Positions 37,456 through 47,150 of a stretch of DNA of 64,000 bases are shown here, piece by piece; within the stretch, counting starts at the first letter, position 1; each line of letters begins with the position of its first letter. A program made the translations under genes and the position numbers. The notes under the pieces are model-generated. The model was not told the origin of the DNA. It was given only the letters and a program-made list of their open reading frames with translations, and did no database searches. Source of the stretch: Maribacter luteus (lineage in GTDB: Bacteria > Bacteroidota > Bacteroidia > Flavobacteriales > Flavobacteriaceae); the NCBI RefSeq assembly GCF_009674825.1, contig NZ_WKJH01000005.1:186001-250000 (forward strand), read 5' to 3'.

Positions 37456-38316
37456 TTAATTGCTCAGTGCCTCTGCACCACTTACAATCTCCAGAATTTC
37501 ATTCGTAATGGCGGCCTGTCTAGCTTGGTTATATGTCAGCTTCAATTGATCTCTCAATTCCGTGGCATTATCCGTAGCCTTGTGCATTGCGGTCATTCGA
37601 GCACCGTGCTCACTTGCAAAGGAATCACGTACAGCTTTGTACAATTGTGTCTTAAGTGATTTTGGAATCAATTGCTCAACGATTTCTACCTTTGAAGGCT
37701 CAAAAATATAATCAGCATTCGAACTTTGATCTCCATCAGCCGGGACGATAGGCAAAAATTGCTCCGTTGTTACTATTTGCGTAGCAGCATTCTTAAATTT
37801 ATTGTAGACTAGTTCTATACGATCATAGGAACCGTTCTTGAACAAATCCATAAGTTCTTCGGCAATAATGGCAACATTTTCAAAGGTCAAATCATCAAAA
37901 ACATCACTATGGTTTGCCGCAATGGTATTCTTTTTTCCCAATATATCATTGGCTTTCTTCCCAATCGCCATAAAGTCGACTTGTTTTCCTTGGAAAGTAT
38001 CTTCAGCCAAAAATGAACTTTGTTTTAAGATATTGGTATTAAAAGCCCCACACAAACCACGATTCGATGTTATAGCTACAACCAAAACCTTATTTACAGG
38101 TCTATTATCCGCATATGAACTACCTGAATCGGCATCCAAACTCGCACTTAAGGCTTGTAAAAGCTCTGTGAGTTTATCAGCATAAGGCCTCATGGCAGTA
38201 ATTGCGTCCTGCGCCTTCTTCAACTTTGCAGCAGACACCATTTTCATGGCACTGGTAATCTGCATTGTTGATGATACCGATGCTATTCTGTTACGTATTT
38301 CCTTTAAGTTGGCCAT
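37456..38316 (-). CDS. atpG: ATP synthase gamma subunit
   Basis: A 286-residue central-stalk subunit with the conserved N-terminal RIASVSSTMQITSAMKMVSAAKL and C-terminal ARQAAITNEILEIVSGAEAL. It is the last gene of the atp operon here, with no atpD or atpC downstream. Confidence 0.96.
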   Translation of the reverse strand: MANLKEIRNRIASVSSTMQITSAMKMVSAAKLKKAQDAITAMRPYADKLTELLQALSASLDADSGSSYADNRPVNKVLVVAITSNRGLCGAFNTNILKQSSFLAEDTFQGKQVDFMAIGKKANDILGKKNTIAANHSDVFDDLTFENVAIIAEELMDLFKNGSYDRIELVYNKFKNAATQIVTTEQFLPIVPADGDQSSNADYIFEPSKVEIVEQLIPKSLKTQLYKAVRDSFASEHGARMTAMHKATDNATELRDQLKLTYNQARQAAITNEILEIVSGAEALSN

Positions 38317-38389
38317 TTATATAAGTTATAAGTTGTGAATGATGAGTTTTGGGTTTTTATTGATTCAACTCTTTACTCAAGATTCTTAA

Positions 38390-39970
38390 CTAGCTTCTGT
38401 ATTTACCTGTTAAATCTTTACAAACTGCCGTTAATGTATCGGTAACCTCGTCGGTTAATTTACCTGCTTTTAGCAAATCCAATACATCCCTGTGTTTTGC
38501 ATTCATGAACTGAATGAAGTCATTTTCAAACTCTTTTACCTTTTCAACAGGAACATCACGTAACAGGTTTTTGGAACCTGCATAGATAATCGCAATCTGA
38601 TCTTCAACGGTAAAAGGATCGTTTTGTGCTTGCTTCAATATTTCCACATTACGACGTCCTTTTTCGATAACGTTCAAGGTCGCGGCATCCAAATCGGAAC
38701 CGAACTTGGCAAAAGCTTCCAATTCCCTAAACTGGGCCTGATCCAATTTCAAGGTACCGGCTACTTTCTTCATAGATTTTACCTGTGCATTACCCCCTAC
38801 CCTTGATACGGAGATACCAACGTTAATTGCTGGACGCACACCTTGGTTGAACAAATCCTGCTCCAAGAATATCTGTCCGTCGGTAATAGAGATCACGTTT
38901 GTTGGGATATAGGCTGAAACGTCACCTGCCTGGGTCTCAATAATAGGCAAAGCCGTTAAAGATCCACCACCTTTTACCATAGGTTTTAAGACATCCGGTA
39001 AATCGTTCATATCCTTTGCGATATCATCATCAGCAATAACCTTTGCTGCACGTTCCAACAATCTTGAATGCAAATAGAATACATCCCCTGGATAGGCTTC
39101 ACGTCCCGGTGGACGTCTTAACAACAATGAAATCTCACGGTAAGCTACCGCTTGTTTTGATAAATCATCATATATGATCAATGCCGGTCTTCCCGTATCC
39201 CTGAAATATTCCCCGATCGCAGCACCTGCAAATGGAGCATATACCTGCATAGGTGCAGGGTCAGAGGCATTTGCCGCTACTATCGTAGTATAGGCTAAAG
39301 CGCCTTTATCTTCCAATACCTTGGCTATGGCCGCAACGTTGGACGCTTTTTGACCAATGGCCACATATATACAATACACAGGATTACCTGCATCGTAAAA
39401 TTCTTTCTGGTTTAGGATGGTATCGATACAAACCGTTGTTTTACCGGTCTGACGGTCACCAATAACAAGCTCCCTTTGTCCTCGCCCCACAGGGATCATG
39501 GCATCTATCGCTTTGATACCTGTTTGTAACGGCTCATTTACCGGCTGACGGAATATTACCCCTGGAGCTTTACGTTCTAATGGCATTTCGTATACGTCAC
39601 CCGAGATAGGTCCTTTACCATCTATTGGAGCTCCCAAGGTGTTGACCACACGGCCAACTATACCTTCACCCACATTGATTGAAGCGATACGTTGGGTACG
39701 TTTTACAGTGGCTCCTTCAACAATTTCTTTTGAATGGCCCAAAAGTACAACACCGACATTATCTTCTTCCAAGTTCAAAACGATACCTTCAAGGCCTCCT
39801 TCGAACTCAACCAATTCACCATATTGGGCATTTGATAATCCATACACCCTTGCAATACCATCACCTACTTGCAATACGGTACCTACTTCGTCCAAAGTAG
39901 CGGTTGCTTCAAATCCTGATAATTGCTGTTTTAAAATTGCTGATACCTCAGCGGCTTTTACTCCTGCCAT
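38390..39970 (-). CDS. atpA: ATP synthase alpha subunit
   Basis: A 526-residue regulatory subunit with Walker [10 protein letters not shown] near residue 170, the [15 protein letters not shown] segment and the [13 protein letters not shown] signature. Nucleotide-binding non-catalytic partner of beta. Confidence 0.97.
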   Translation of the reverse strand: MAGVKAAEVSAILKQQLSGFEATATLDEVGTVLQVGDGIARVYGLSNAQYGELVEFEGGLEGIVLNLEEDNVGVVLLGHSKEIVEGATVKRTQRIASINVGEGIVGRVVNTLGAPIDGKGPISGDVYEMPLERKAPGVIFRQPVNEPLQTGIKAIDAMIPVGRGQRELVIGDRQTGKTTVCIDTILNQKEFYDAGNPVYCIYVAIGQKASNVAAIAKVLEDKGALAYTTIVAANASDPAPMQVYAPFAGAAIGEYFRDTGRPALIIYDDLSKQAVAYREISLLLRRPPGREAYPGDVFYLHSRLLERAAKVIADDDIAKDMNDLPDVLKPMVKGGGSLTALPIIETQAGDVSAYIPTNVISITDGQIFLEQDLFNQGVRPAINVGISVSRVGGNAQVKSMKKVAGTLKLDQAQFRELEAFAKFGSDLDAATLNVIEKGRRNVEILKQAQNDPFTVEDQIAIIYAGSKNLLRDVPVEKVKEFENDFIQFMNAKHRDVLDLLKAGKLTDEVTDTLTAVCKDLTGKYRS

Positions 39971-40016
39971 TTGTTTTAGATATAAAGTTTAGACTTCTCT
40001 TGAGCCTTAAAATATA

Positions 40017-40556
40017 TTATAGACTATTTGTAAATTCTCTTTTTAAATTACTCAACTTGTTGGCCACACTGGCGTCGAATTGCAAATCCCCGACCCTAAG
40101 GATAAAACCTCCGATGATACTTTCATCGATTTTATTCTCAACGGTTACTTCATTCCCCGTTAATTGGGCTACCTGAACCAATACCTTCTTTTCAAGCTCC
40201 TTGGTCAAAGGCACGGCGGTTGTAACTAGCGCTACATCCTGCCCCTTTAATTGCTCGTTCAAAATGATATATTTCAAGGCAACCTCATTCAACATCCCGA
40301 TTCGCTTATTGTCTACCAAAAGCTTAATCATCCCTTCGGAAATAGCATGAACACCTTTGAAAATACCATTCAATGCTTTCTTCTTAACCTCAGATCTAAC
40401 AATTGGGCTTGCCAACATGTCTTTTAACTCCTTGCTGTCGGAAATCGTTTTGACCATAGAGCGCATATCGTTTTCAACAGCAGCAGTTGCTTTGTTGTCA
40501 ACAGCAATATCCAATATTGCTTTAGCGTATCGTATGGCGGCTCTAGTATCGTTCAT
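40017..40556 (-). CDS. atpH: ATP synthase delta subunit
   Basis: A 179-residue peripheral-stalk subunit. The N-terminal IRYAKAILDIAVDNKA and C-terminal IDESIIGGFILRVGDLQFDASV are typical. Encoded between atpF and atpA. Confidence 0.94.
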   Translation of the reverse strand: MNDTRAAIRYAKAILDIAVDNKATAAVENDMRSMVKTISDSKELKDMLASPIVRSEVKKKALNGIFKGVHAISEGMIKLLVDNKRIGMLNEVALKYIILNEQLKGQDVALVTTAVPLTKELEKKVLVQVAQLTGNEVTVENKIDESIIGGFILRVGDLQFDASVANKLSNLKREFTNSL

Positions 40557-40562
40557 TCTTGA

Positions 40563-41063
40563 TTAGTTCAATTTAATGTCACCCAACATATCATCAACCA
40601 ATTTCAACTGCTTATCCTTATTAGACAATTGTTCCTTGATGACTTTTTCCGCTATTTCAACCGAAAGTTCAGCTACTTGGTTCTTAATATCAGCAACCGC
40701 AGCCTTTTTCTCACTTTCTATGGTAGCTTGGGCTTGTTTTATCATTTTATCCCCTTCGGCTTTAGCCTGATCTTTTGATTCTGCGATCATCTTATCTTTG
40801 ATCTCACGGGCTTCTTTCAACATTGCTTCACGTTCCGCACGGGCTTCCTGTAATAATTTTTCGCTATCGGCTGTAACATTCTGCATTTCTTTTTTGGCAT
40901 TCTCAGCGGCCGCCAAAGCATCTTTAATCCCTTCTTCCCTGTCATTTACGGCATTCAAGATAGGTTTCCATGCGAACTTGCGAAGTAATAAAAGCAATAG
41001 CACGAACAATATGATCTGCCAAAAGAAAAGGCCGAACGAAAAGTCATTTACTAATTTTTCCAT
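40563..41063 (-). CDS. atpF: ATP synthase b subunit
   Basis: A 166-residue subunit with one N-terminal membrane helix (FGLFFWQIILFVLLLLLL) and a long charged coiled coil reaching up to F1. Order and size are standard. Confidence 0.95.
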   Translation of the reverse strand: MEKLVNDFSFGLFFWQIILFVLLLLLLRKFAWKPILNAVNDREEGIKDALAAAENAKKEMQNVTADSEKLLQEARAEREAMLKEAREIKDKMIAESKDQAKAEGDKMIKQAQATIESEKKAAVADIKNQVAELSVEIAEKVIKEQLSNKDKQLKLVDDMLGDIKLN

Positions 41064-41148
41064 GTTGTCTTGTTATTCTATTCTATGATTATGAACAATA
41101 ACGAAAAGCTATGACCAACCGTCATAGCCGTTCGTTTTTTTGTTTGGT

Positions 41149-41340
41149 TTATCCCGCGAAAATAGCGGCAAAACCAATTCCTTCAATAAGCGCTGCTGCA
41201 ATCAACATCGCTGTTTGAATTTTACCGTAAGCTTCAGGCTGACGAGCAATAGCTTCCATTGCTTTTCCACCAATCATCCCGATACCGATACCAGCACCGA
41301 TGACCGCTAAACCTGCACCTACTACACTTGGAATTTCCAT
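41149..41340 (-). CDS. atpE: ATP synthase c subunit
   Basis: A 63-residue hairpin of two helices around a polar ARQPE loop. The ion-binding Glu53 sits in LIEGIGF. The Ser/Thr that follows this Glu in sodium-binding rings is replaced by Gly54, which favours proton coupling (inference from known ring families). Confidence 0.95.
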   Translation of the reverse strand: MEIPSVVGAGLAVIGAGIGIGMIGGKAMEAIARQPEAYGKIQTAMLIAAALIEGIGFAAIFAG

Positions 41341-41402
41341 AAAATATATATTAAAAATTAAACATTCAATCCTGTCGCCTGATCATTCAGGCCAAAAAAT
41401 AC

Positions 41403-42533
41403 TTATAAATGAGCCAATTCAGCTTCCTCTTCGTGTTCATGATCGTGATCATGTTCCTCAGAAGCGAATCCAAAATACAAGGCTGCCAACATCGTAAAGA
41501 TATAAGCCTGCAAAAGTGCCACCAAGACCTCTATAAGGGATATGGCAAACGAAAGGCCAAATGACAATGGGCCTCCGACCCAACTTTTGAAAATAAATAT
41601 CAATCCGACCAAACTCATTAATACTACGTGGCCTGCAGTCATGTTCGCATACAAACGAATCAATAATGCAAAAGGCTTAATGAAAAGACCCAAAATTTCA
41701 ATGGGGACCAAGATAATATAAATAATGATCTTACCATACCATGGCATACCGTCGCCAAGTGGATCGAAAATGTGTTTCCAATAATCCTTGGTTCCGGTAA
41801 AGTTGGTAATCAAGAACACAATTACGGCCAAGGCAGTCGTTACAGCGATATTACCGGTTACGTTCACCCCTAATGGCGTTAGGCCGAACATGTTCAAAAA
41901 CCAGATAAAGAAGAATACCGTTAAAAGGAAAGGCATGTATCTTTTATACTTTTTCTCGCCGATATTGGCAATGGCAATATCGTCCCGGATATAAAGAACG
42001 ATAGGCTCAAAGAAACGCCCGGCACCTGTAGGAACACTGTTGTTCTTTGCATAACTCTTAGCAAGACTACTGAAAAGCCATAACAATAGAAGCCCTGTTA
42101 CCAACATCATTACCACACTTTTGGTAATGGAAAAATCCAATGGCCTAACATTGGTCGGGTGGTGTTCTTCATCATAAGTGATGGTACCCTCAGCGTCTGT
42201 TTTGTAAATTTTACTGTGATATAATTTGTAATAGTTGCCATCAACTTCGGCAACTTCCTCCCCATGGTGGAATTTGGAAGACGAAAACACTTTTAACCCA
42301 TTATCCCATAAAATAACAGGCAATGGAATACCTACATGATGCACTTTCCCATGCTCATCGGTGGTACCATAAAGGTTAAAATAATGGGAATCCTGAAGGT
42401 GATGTTCTATGAATTCCTTTATCTCTGTTTTTTTATCCTTGCCTTCTTCAACGTCGCTATCACTAGCAAAAGCAGTGTTTCCCAGAAGAAGAACAGCAGC
42501 CAAAAGAAATTTCAATAAAAATGGTTTTCGCAT
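41403..42533 (-). CDS. atpB: ATP synthase a subunit
   Basis: A 376-residue subunit, longer than the usual 250-270 residues because of an N-terminal signal-like helix and a charged periplasmic domain (about 25-130), as in other Bacteroidota. The membrane part carries the essential arginine in LLIRLYANMTAGHV. The tail is His/Glu-rich (EEHDHDHEHEEE). First gene of the atp operon. Confidence 0.94.
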   Translation of the reverse strand: MRKPFLLKFLLAAVLLLGNTAFASDSDVEEGKDKKTEIKEFIEHHLQDSHYFNLYGTTDEHGKVHHVGIPLPVILWDNGLKVFSSSKFHHGEEVAEVDGNYYKLYHSKIYKTDAEGTITYDEEHHPTNVRPLDFSITKSVVMMLVTGLLLLWLFSSLAKSYAKNNSVPTGAGRFFEPIVLYIRDDIAIANIGEKKYKRYMPFLLTVFFFIWFLNMFGLTPLGVNVTGNIAVTTALAVIVFLITNFTGTKDYWKHIFDPLGDGMPWYGKIIIYIILVPIEILGLFIKPFALLIRLYANMTAGHVVLMSLVGLIFIFKSWVGGPLSFGLSFAISLIEVLVALLQAYIFTMLAALYFGFASEEHDHDHEHEEEAELAHL

Positions 42534-42567
42534 ATCACTTTATGGTATCGGTCTCTAAAAATCGCTG

Positions 42568-42575
42568 CAAATGTA
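42568..42575 (-). promoter_or_regulatory. -7 box of the atp operon
   Basis: Minus-strand TACATTTG fits TAnnTTTG, 35 bases before the atpB start, in front of the first gene of the operon. Confidence 0.5.
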
Positions 42576-42647
42576 AGTTATTCTCGCAAAAAGAAAAAAG
42601 CATTTTTGAGTTTATTTAAAGGTATAGGCGCTCTAAATGAGAATGTT

Positions 42648-43046
42648 CTAATTAATCCATTTTTTTAAAATTTGTGCGGTGAAGATCGTTTCAACGACCA
42701 AAGAGACAACATATGGGACAAAAAAAGCGGCGAATTCCAATCGGCTCATTTCACCGTCGGACTTATATGCTGGATAAAACAAAATGAAGAAAAAAAGAAA
42801 TTTCAAAAAGCTTCCGCCCATGAAAAGAAAACCGATCTGATTCTTTAATTTACTTCTGAAAATATAGATGGAAACAAAAATCGCGATGGCCAATAAACCG
42901 TTTACGATATACGAAAGGCCAATAAGATCATTGAACTTTGGAAACCCCAAATTATCGAGAATGATCAAATGGATTAGAAAAACCGCGCCTAAAGAAAAAG
43001 CCGCACTTAAAATAAACTGAACTATGGGGTTGACTTTTGCCATCAA
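42648..43046 (-). CDS. DUF6168-like membrane protein upstream of atpB
   Basis: A 132-residue protein with four membrane helices and few charged residues, located between the AtpZ/AtpI-like gene and atpB. The position corresponds to that of AtpI-type assembly proteins, so a role in c-ring assembly is plausible but not shown. It overlaps the next gene upstream by 4 bases. Confidence 0.75.
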   Translation of the reverse strand: MMAKVNPIVQFILSAAFSLGAVFLIHLIILDNLGFPKFNDLIGLSYIVNGLLAIAIFVSIYIFRSKLKNQIGFLFMGGSFLKFLFFFILFYPAYKSDGEMSRLEFAAFFVPYVVSLVVETIFTAQILKKWIN

Positions 43047-43273
43047 TACTTTATTCTTTTAAGCTGTCGCAAAACCACCCAAATAGAAATTGCCACACCG
43101 ATAAGTGTGGCAATTGCCGTATATATTCTTTTTTCGGTTTGATAGTGTTCATCGAGCCATATTCCCCCTTGGGCTGCTAAATAGATTATGGCACCCATCT
43201 CAAACGCAATACCCGAAAGCATTGCAATATTTCTAAGGTTGTTCTTATTATTAGGAGGCTTTTGCTTGCTCAT
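43043..43273 (-). CDS. AtpZ/AtpI-family small membrane protein
   Basis: About 76 residues with two helices (IAFEMGAIIYLAAQGGIWLDE; YTAIATLIGVAISIWVVLRQL) in the AtpZ/AtpI pattern, where the G-x-W-L-D segment is typical. A second ATG two codons earlier (43279) is possible. The gene overlaps the bactofilin gene's end by about 20 bases. Confidence 0.85.
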   Translation of the reverse strand: MSKQKPPNNKNNLRNIAMLSGIAFEMGAIIYLAAQGGIWLDEHYQTEKRIYTAIATLIGVAISIWVVLRQLKRIKY

Positions 43274-43688
43274 TTCCACTTACCGATCCTTTAAAACCGC
43301 CCGTATTGGACCCCTTTATAGTACTTCCTTTACCTTTCATGGTACACGAAGCATTAAAAGTCGCACCTGGCTCTACGGCCAATTTGGTTACGGAAACCGT
43401 TCCTTCGATTACAGCGGATGATTTTAATGACAATAGATCGGACACGAGCAGCTCTCCATTGAAACTACCTTCGATATCGGCATTTACGCACTCCACTTTT
43501 CCGTGAATATAGCCATCTTTACCTATTACGACCTTTCCTGAGGTCTTTACGTTACCGTCGAGTTTACCGTCGATCCTAAAATCAGCTTCGGAGATGATTT
43601 CCCCTTTGATCTTTGTGTTCTTTTCGATTCTGTTCGGCTGTCCACCTATTTCATTCATAGCTCTGGGTTTTTGTTTGTCTGAAAACAT
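43251..43688 (-). CDS. Bactofilin (polymer-forming cytoskeletal protein)
   Basis: A 145-residue protein whose core is a right-handed beta helix of short hydrophobic repeats (GEIISEADFRIDGKLDGNVKTSGKVVIGKDGYIHGKVEC), flanked by disordered ends. Bactofilins form filaments that organise envelope enzymes. It sits between sprE and the atp-assembly genes. Confidence 0.92.
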   Translation of the reverse strand: MFSDKQKPRAMNEIGGQPNRIEKNTKIKGEIISEADFRIDGKLDGNVKTSGKVVIGKDGYIHGKVECVNADIEGSFNGELLVSDLLSLKSSAVIEGTVSVTKLAVEPGATFNASCTMKGKGSTIKGSNTGGFKGSVSGNEQAKAS

Positions 43689-43690
43689 GT

Positions 43691-46243
43691 TTATGGTTTT
43701 GGGGTTAAAACGAAATTCTTATAATCCAACAGGTTTTTATGTACCTGTATGATCTTATAGTTCGAAGATAAAATTACAAAATTCTCATTGCTAATTCTGT
43801 AATCCTTATTGTTTTTTAGTAGTTCGGCATAACCCAAGGCGAAATCCTTGGATTTGAATCCGTGTACAACAACAAACTGGTCTTCGAGATTATAAATATC
43901 CTTTGAAACGATATTTTTGTATTTAAGGTCTTGGATCGATTTCTCAAGTCGCTCCTTTAAATCAACCGCCTCTTTATCATTACTTCTCTTAAAAGGAAAG
44001 ACCACTTTCCAATTTCCTTTGCCTGTGGAACCGGTTTCTTTTGAGAACTCCTTGGTTTCCAATTTAGGCAATTGCTCGGCCACCATTTGTTCCGCCTTCT
44101 TGCCTTCCGGATTGTTAGGGTATGTCAATGCCACGTAGTTCAAGGCTTCCTTGAAATCCTCATAGCCCTGTAACCTACCTATTGCGTTGGCCTTGAGCAT
44201 CTCGAACTTGGGCACTATGGGGTCACCTGTATATTTATTTATGTTTTTCTCCGTTTCCGCTATTACCTGCAAAAACTTTTGGTCTTGGAACATCTTATAA
44301 AGCCTTTCATATTGAGCATCGGGACTATTTGTGTTACCTTCCAATATGGCTGTCGGATTCAATAAAATCTCGGCATATCTTGAATTGGAGTGGTTTTGAA
44401 CTATATCCGCTTTCATTTCTGCCGCCAATGTGCTCCCTTCTTCCTCATAGATTTTGTAAAGGTTGTATTTAGATGGAAGGACCAAACGTTCCTCAGGATC
44501 TGACCGTAACACATCTTCCAATTTACCGGCGGCCAATAGATTCTCATTGAATTTTTCTTTGTAGATCAATCCCAATTGATAGTTCGCGAAATTCCGTTCG
44601 GTCTTTAGACTATCGATGACCGAAACATCGGTCGGGATGCGATCCATATAAAAATCCAAGGAAAACTTTTCCTCATCGGTGGGGTCAAGGTTTTTAGAAC
44701 CGCCATCAGCGATTCCCGTGTCTTGATCCGAAACTGAAATAGTATTTTTATTCGACCATCGCCAATCGTCTTCCAAAGTCCGATTGCCCCATTTGTTGGT
44801 AAAATCATTTTTACCATACCCTAGACTGGTAATATTATAGAAATAGAACTTGCCCTTATTCTCCTTTCCACCTTTGCTCTCTGCAAAAGCCGCAAAACCT
44901 TGGGTAATGCGTTCAATTTCTTTCTTTTCCGCATCTTCCTTTGCTTTCCGCAATGCCGCGATATGGTCCTCGAAAAAAGCAATTTGATCATCCTTGGAAA
45001 GGTTGAAAAGGGTAATAACACTATCAGTGTATTGTACAACATTCTCATATTTTACAACGTCTTCCAAGTTATCAAGTTTCTTTTTGACCGATCGGTATTT
45101 TTTAGTGTTTTCATATAGGTTGGTCAAAACACTATCGTAGTATGCCCCTGCGGTCTTGTACTGGTTCTGGTCAAAATTGTAGATGGCCAGATTTTCGTAA
45201 TTCAAAGCATTGAGCTTGGGTTCATTCTGGGTAGCCCGTAAGGATTTATTGAAATATACCAACGCCAAACTATCTGATTTGGTAGCCAAATGGTATTCTG
45301 CCAATTGCCTATATATTTTATCGAGAAATGGGCGGTTCTCCCTATTCTCTTCCAAATCGGTCAAGTATTCGAAAAGTTCCTCCTTGTTCCCATCCGTCAG
45401 TTCGGTGTTCTTGATTTTCTGCAGATGTGCATTGATCATATACACTCTTGGTGATTTCCTATTCAGTTCAATAACCTTATCAAAAGCATAATTAGCACTG
45501 TCTTTGTATTGCAATTGGTTATATAACTGTCCGATAATATAAAAATATCGGCCTTTCTCCGGGTTCTTCTTTGTATAGTACGAAGCAACTTTTAAATGCT
45601 GTATCGCCGTATCCGGTGCTTTTAGATTAATATATGCTTGGGCCATCATTGCCCTAGCATCTGCATATTCTTGATCTTTTAGATCTTCGAACTTCATTAA
45701 GCGTTTTAAGTTTTTAATGGCCAGCTCATCATTCTCTAAACGGATATTCACTTTTTCCCGCCAAATATTGGCTTCGTTCAACTTATCGCTCTCATCGTAT
45801 TTCCTAAGAATATAATTAAAGGCTTCCAAGGCCGGAATGTAGCGTTCGTCAAAATAACGGGCCTTGCCTAAAAGTAAAAAGGCCTCATCGGTCTGGGGAT
45901 TGCGTTCGATCTCCTTAATATCCATACTATGCTTCTGAATGGCCTTTGTGGCCTTTTCTTCCGCAATAATAAAATTTGGGTTGTTATCCTCTGAATCTAG
46001 CTTAACCTCATCGGTCACCTCCAATCGCTCTATGGGCAGAATTTCCCAATAATCGTCTTGGTAGTTGGCATTAAGTTCTTCCCGCCCTTTTTCAAAGGCA
46101 ATCTCACCATTATACAAAGTATTGTATTTGGTATTCATTGCATGCCAATTCCTGTTAAGGAATGCGTCCTTTTTGGTAGAACATGCACTTAGGATGATTA
46201 CAGCCGAAAGGGCTGAAAAGATAATTTTATATCGAAGCTTCAA
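43691..46243 (-). CDS. sprE: Type IX secretion/gliding lipoprotein SprE (PorW)
   Basis: An 850-residue TPR-rich lipoprotein (lipobox ending SAC, Cys21) beginning after the lipid anchor with STKKDAFLNRNWHAMNTKYN, an opening typical of SprE/PorW. Many TPR-like helices span about 100-700. SprE is required for type IX secretion and gliding in flavobacteria. It is followed two bases later by the bactofilin gene. Confidence 0.88.
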   Translation of the reverse strand: MKLRYKIIFSALSAVIILSACSTKKDAFLNRNWHAMNTKYNTLYNGEIAFEKGREELNANYQDDYWEILPIERLEVTDEVKLDSEDNNPNFIIAEEKATKAIQKHSMDIKEIERNPQTDEAFLLLGKARYFDERYIPALEAFNYILRKYDESDKLNEANIWREKVNIRLENDELAIKNLKRLMKFEDLKDQEYADARAMMAQAYINLKAPDTAIQHLKVASYYTKKNPEKGRYFYIIGQLYNQLQYKDSANYAFDKVIELNRKSPRVYMINAHLQKIKNTELTDGNKEELFEYLTDLEENRENRPFLDKIYRQLAEYHLATKSDSLALVYFNKSLRATQNEPKLNALNYENLAIYNFDQNQYKTAGAYYDSVLTNLYENTKKYRSVKKKLDNLEDVVKYENVVQYTDSVITLFNLSKDDQIAFFEDHIAALRKAKEDAEKKEIERITQGFAAFAESKGGKENKGKFYFYNITSLGYGKNDFTNKWGNRTLEDDWRWSNKNTISVSDQDTGIADGGSKNLDPTDEEKFSLDFYMDRIPTDVSVIDSLKTERNFANYQLGLIYKEKFNENLLAAGKLEDVLRSDPEERLVLPSKYNLYKIYEEEGSTLAAEMKADIVQNHSNSRYAEILLNPTAILEGNTNSPDAQYERLYKMFQDQKFLQVIAETEKNINKYTGDPIVPKFEMLKANAIGRLQGYEDFKEALNYVALTYPNNPEGKKAEQMVAEQLPKLETKEFSKETGSTGKGNWKVVFPFKRSNDKEAVDLKERLEKSIQDLKYKNIVSKDIYNLEDQFVVVHGFKSKDFALGYAELLKNNKDYRISNENFVILSSNYKIIQVHKNLLDYKNFVLTPKP

Positions 46244-46385
46244 AATTCTCTGTATTCGTACACCTAGTAAACTGAAAAACGACGGGATTATTATGCAGTT
46301 GGTCGATAAAATACAGATTTATTCCACGGTAACACCTCCTCGAACAAAAAGATAGATTTAGTTTGGGTCAAATGAATGCCAGCAG

Positions 46386-47105
46386 TTATTCCTCCTCATT
46401 TGAAACTTGGGTGCCCGCAAAGAAGCTTTCGAGTTCCCTTAGGGTTTCGGCAGATGTCTGAATGTCGCGTACCACTTCGCCTTTGTTCAAAACCACAATT
46501 CGTTCACACACTTCGGTAACATGCATAAGATCGTGGCTTGAAACCAAAACGGTTATTTCTTTTTTGGCCGCCAAATCCTTGATAATTGCTTTTAATCTGA
46601 TTTGTGTAGTCGGATCCAAATTCGCAAACGGCTCATCCAAAATAATTACTTGGGGGTTACCGATAAATGAAGCCACGATACCCGCCTTTTTTTGATTTCC
46701 TTTGGATAGGTCTCGCAGGTATTTACGCTGACCCAAAATCTCCCCATGGAAAAAATCCTCGAAGTTGGCCAGCAGTGCATCCACATCGGCCTTGTTTCGG
46801 CCCCTAAGCTCTCCTATAAAATAAAAATACTCTTCCGGGGTCAGATAACCGATCAAGAAAGATTCATCTATAAACGAAGAGGTAAAAGGCTTCCAATCCT
46901 CACTGGTATTCACCTGCACCTCATTATTAACGATATGCCCAGTTGTAGGCTGTATCAAATCCAACAGTAAACTAAAATAAGTGGTTTTTCCGGCACCGTT
47001 ATTACCTACTAGACCAAAACTTTGACCCTTCGGAATTTCTAAATGCTCTATGTTCAAAACCATTTGGCTTCCATATTTCTTGGTAAGATGTTGTGTTGTG
47101 ATCAT
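46386..47105 (-). CDS. ABC transporter ATP-binding protein
   Basis: A 239-residue ATPase with Walker A GNNGAGKTT, the signature LSKGNQKK (in place of LSGGQ), Walker B VIILDEPFANLDP and the switch His in SSHDLMHV. It pairs with the membrane protein encoded 45 bases upstream. Import or export and cargo unknown. Confidence 0.93.
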   Translation of the reverse strand: MITTQHLTKKYGSQMVLNIEHLEIPKGQSFGLVGNNGAGKTTYFSLLLDLIQPTTGHIVNNEVQVNTSEDWKPFTSSFIDESFLIGYLTPEEYFYFIGELRGRNKADVDALLANFEDFFHGEILGQRKYLRDLSKGNQKKAGIVASFIGNPQVIILDEPFANLDPTTQIRLKAIIKDLAAKKEITVLVSSHDLMHVTEVCERIVVLNKGEVVRDIQTSAETLRELESFFAGTQVSNEEE

Positions 47106-47150
47106 ATTATTTTCTCTAATTATCCTTTTACAATATATACCGAATGGTTT

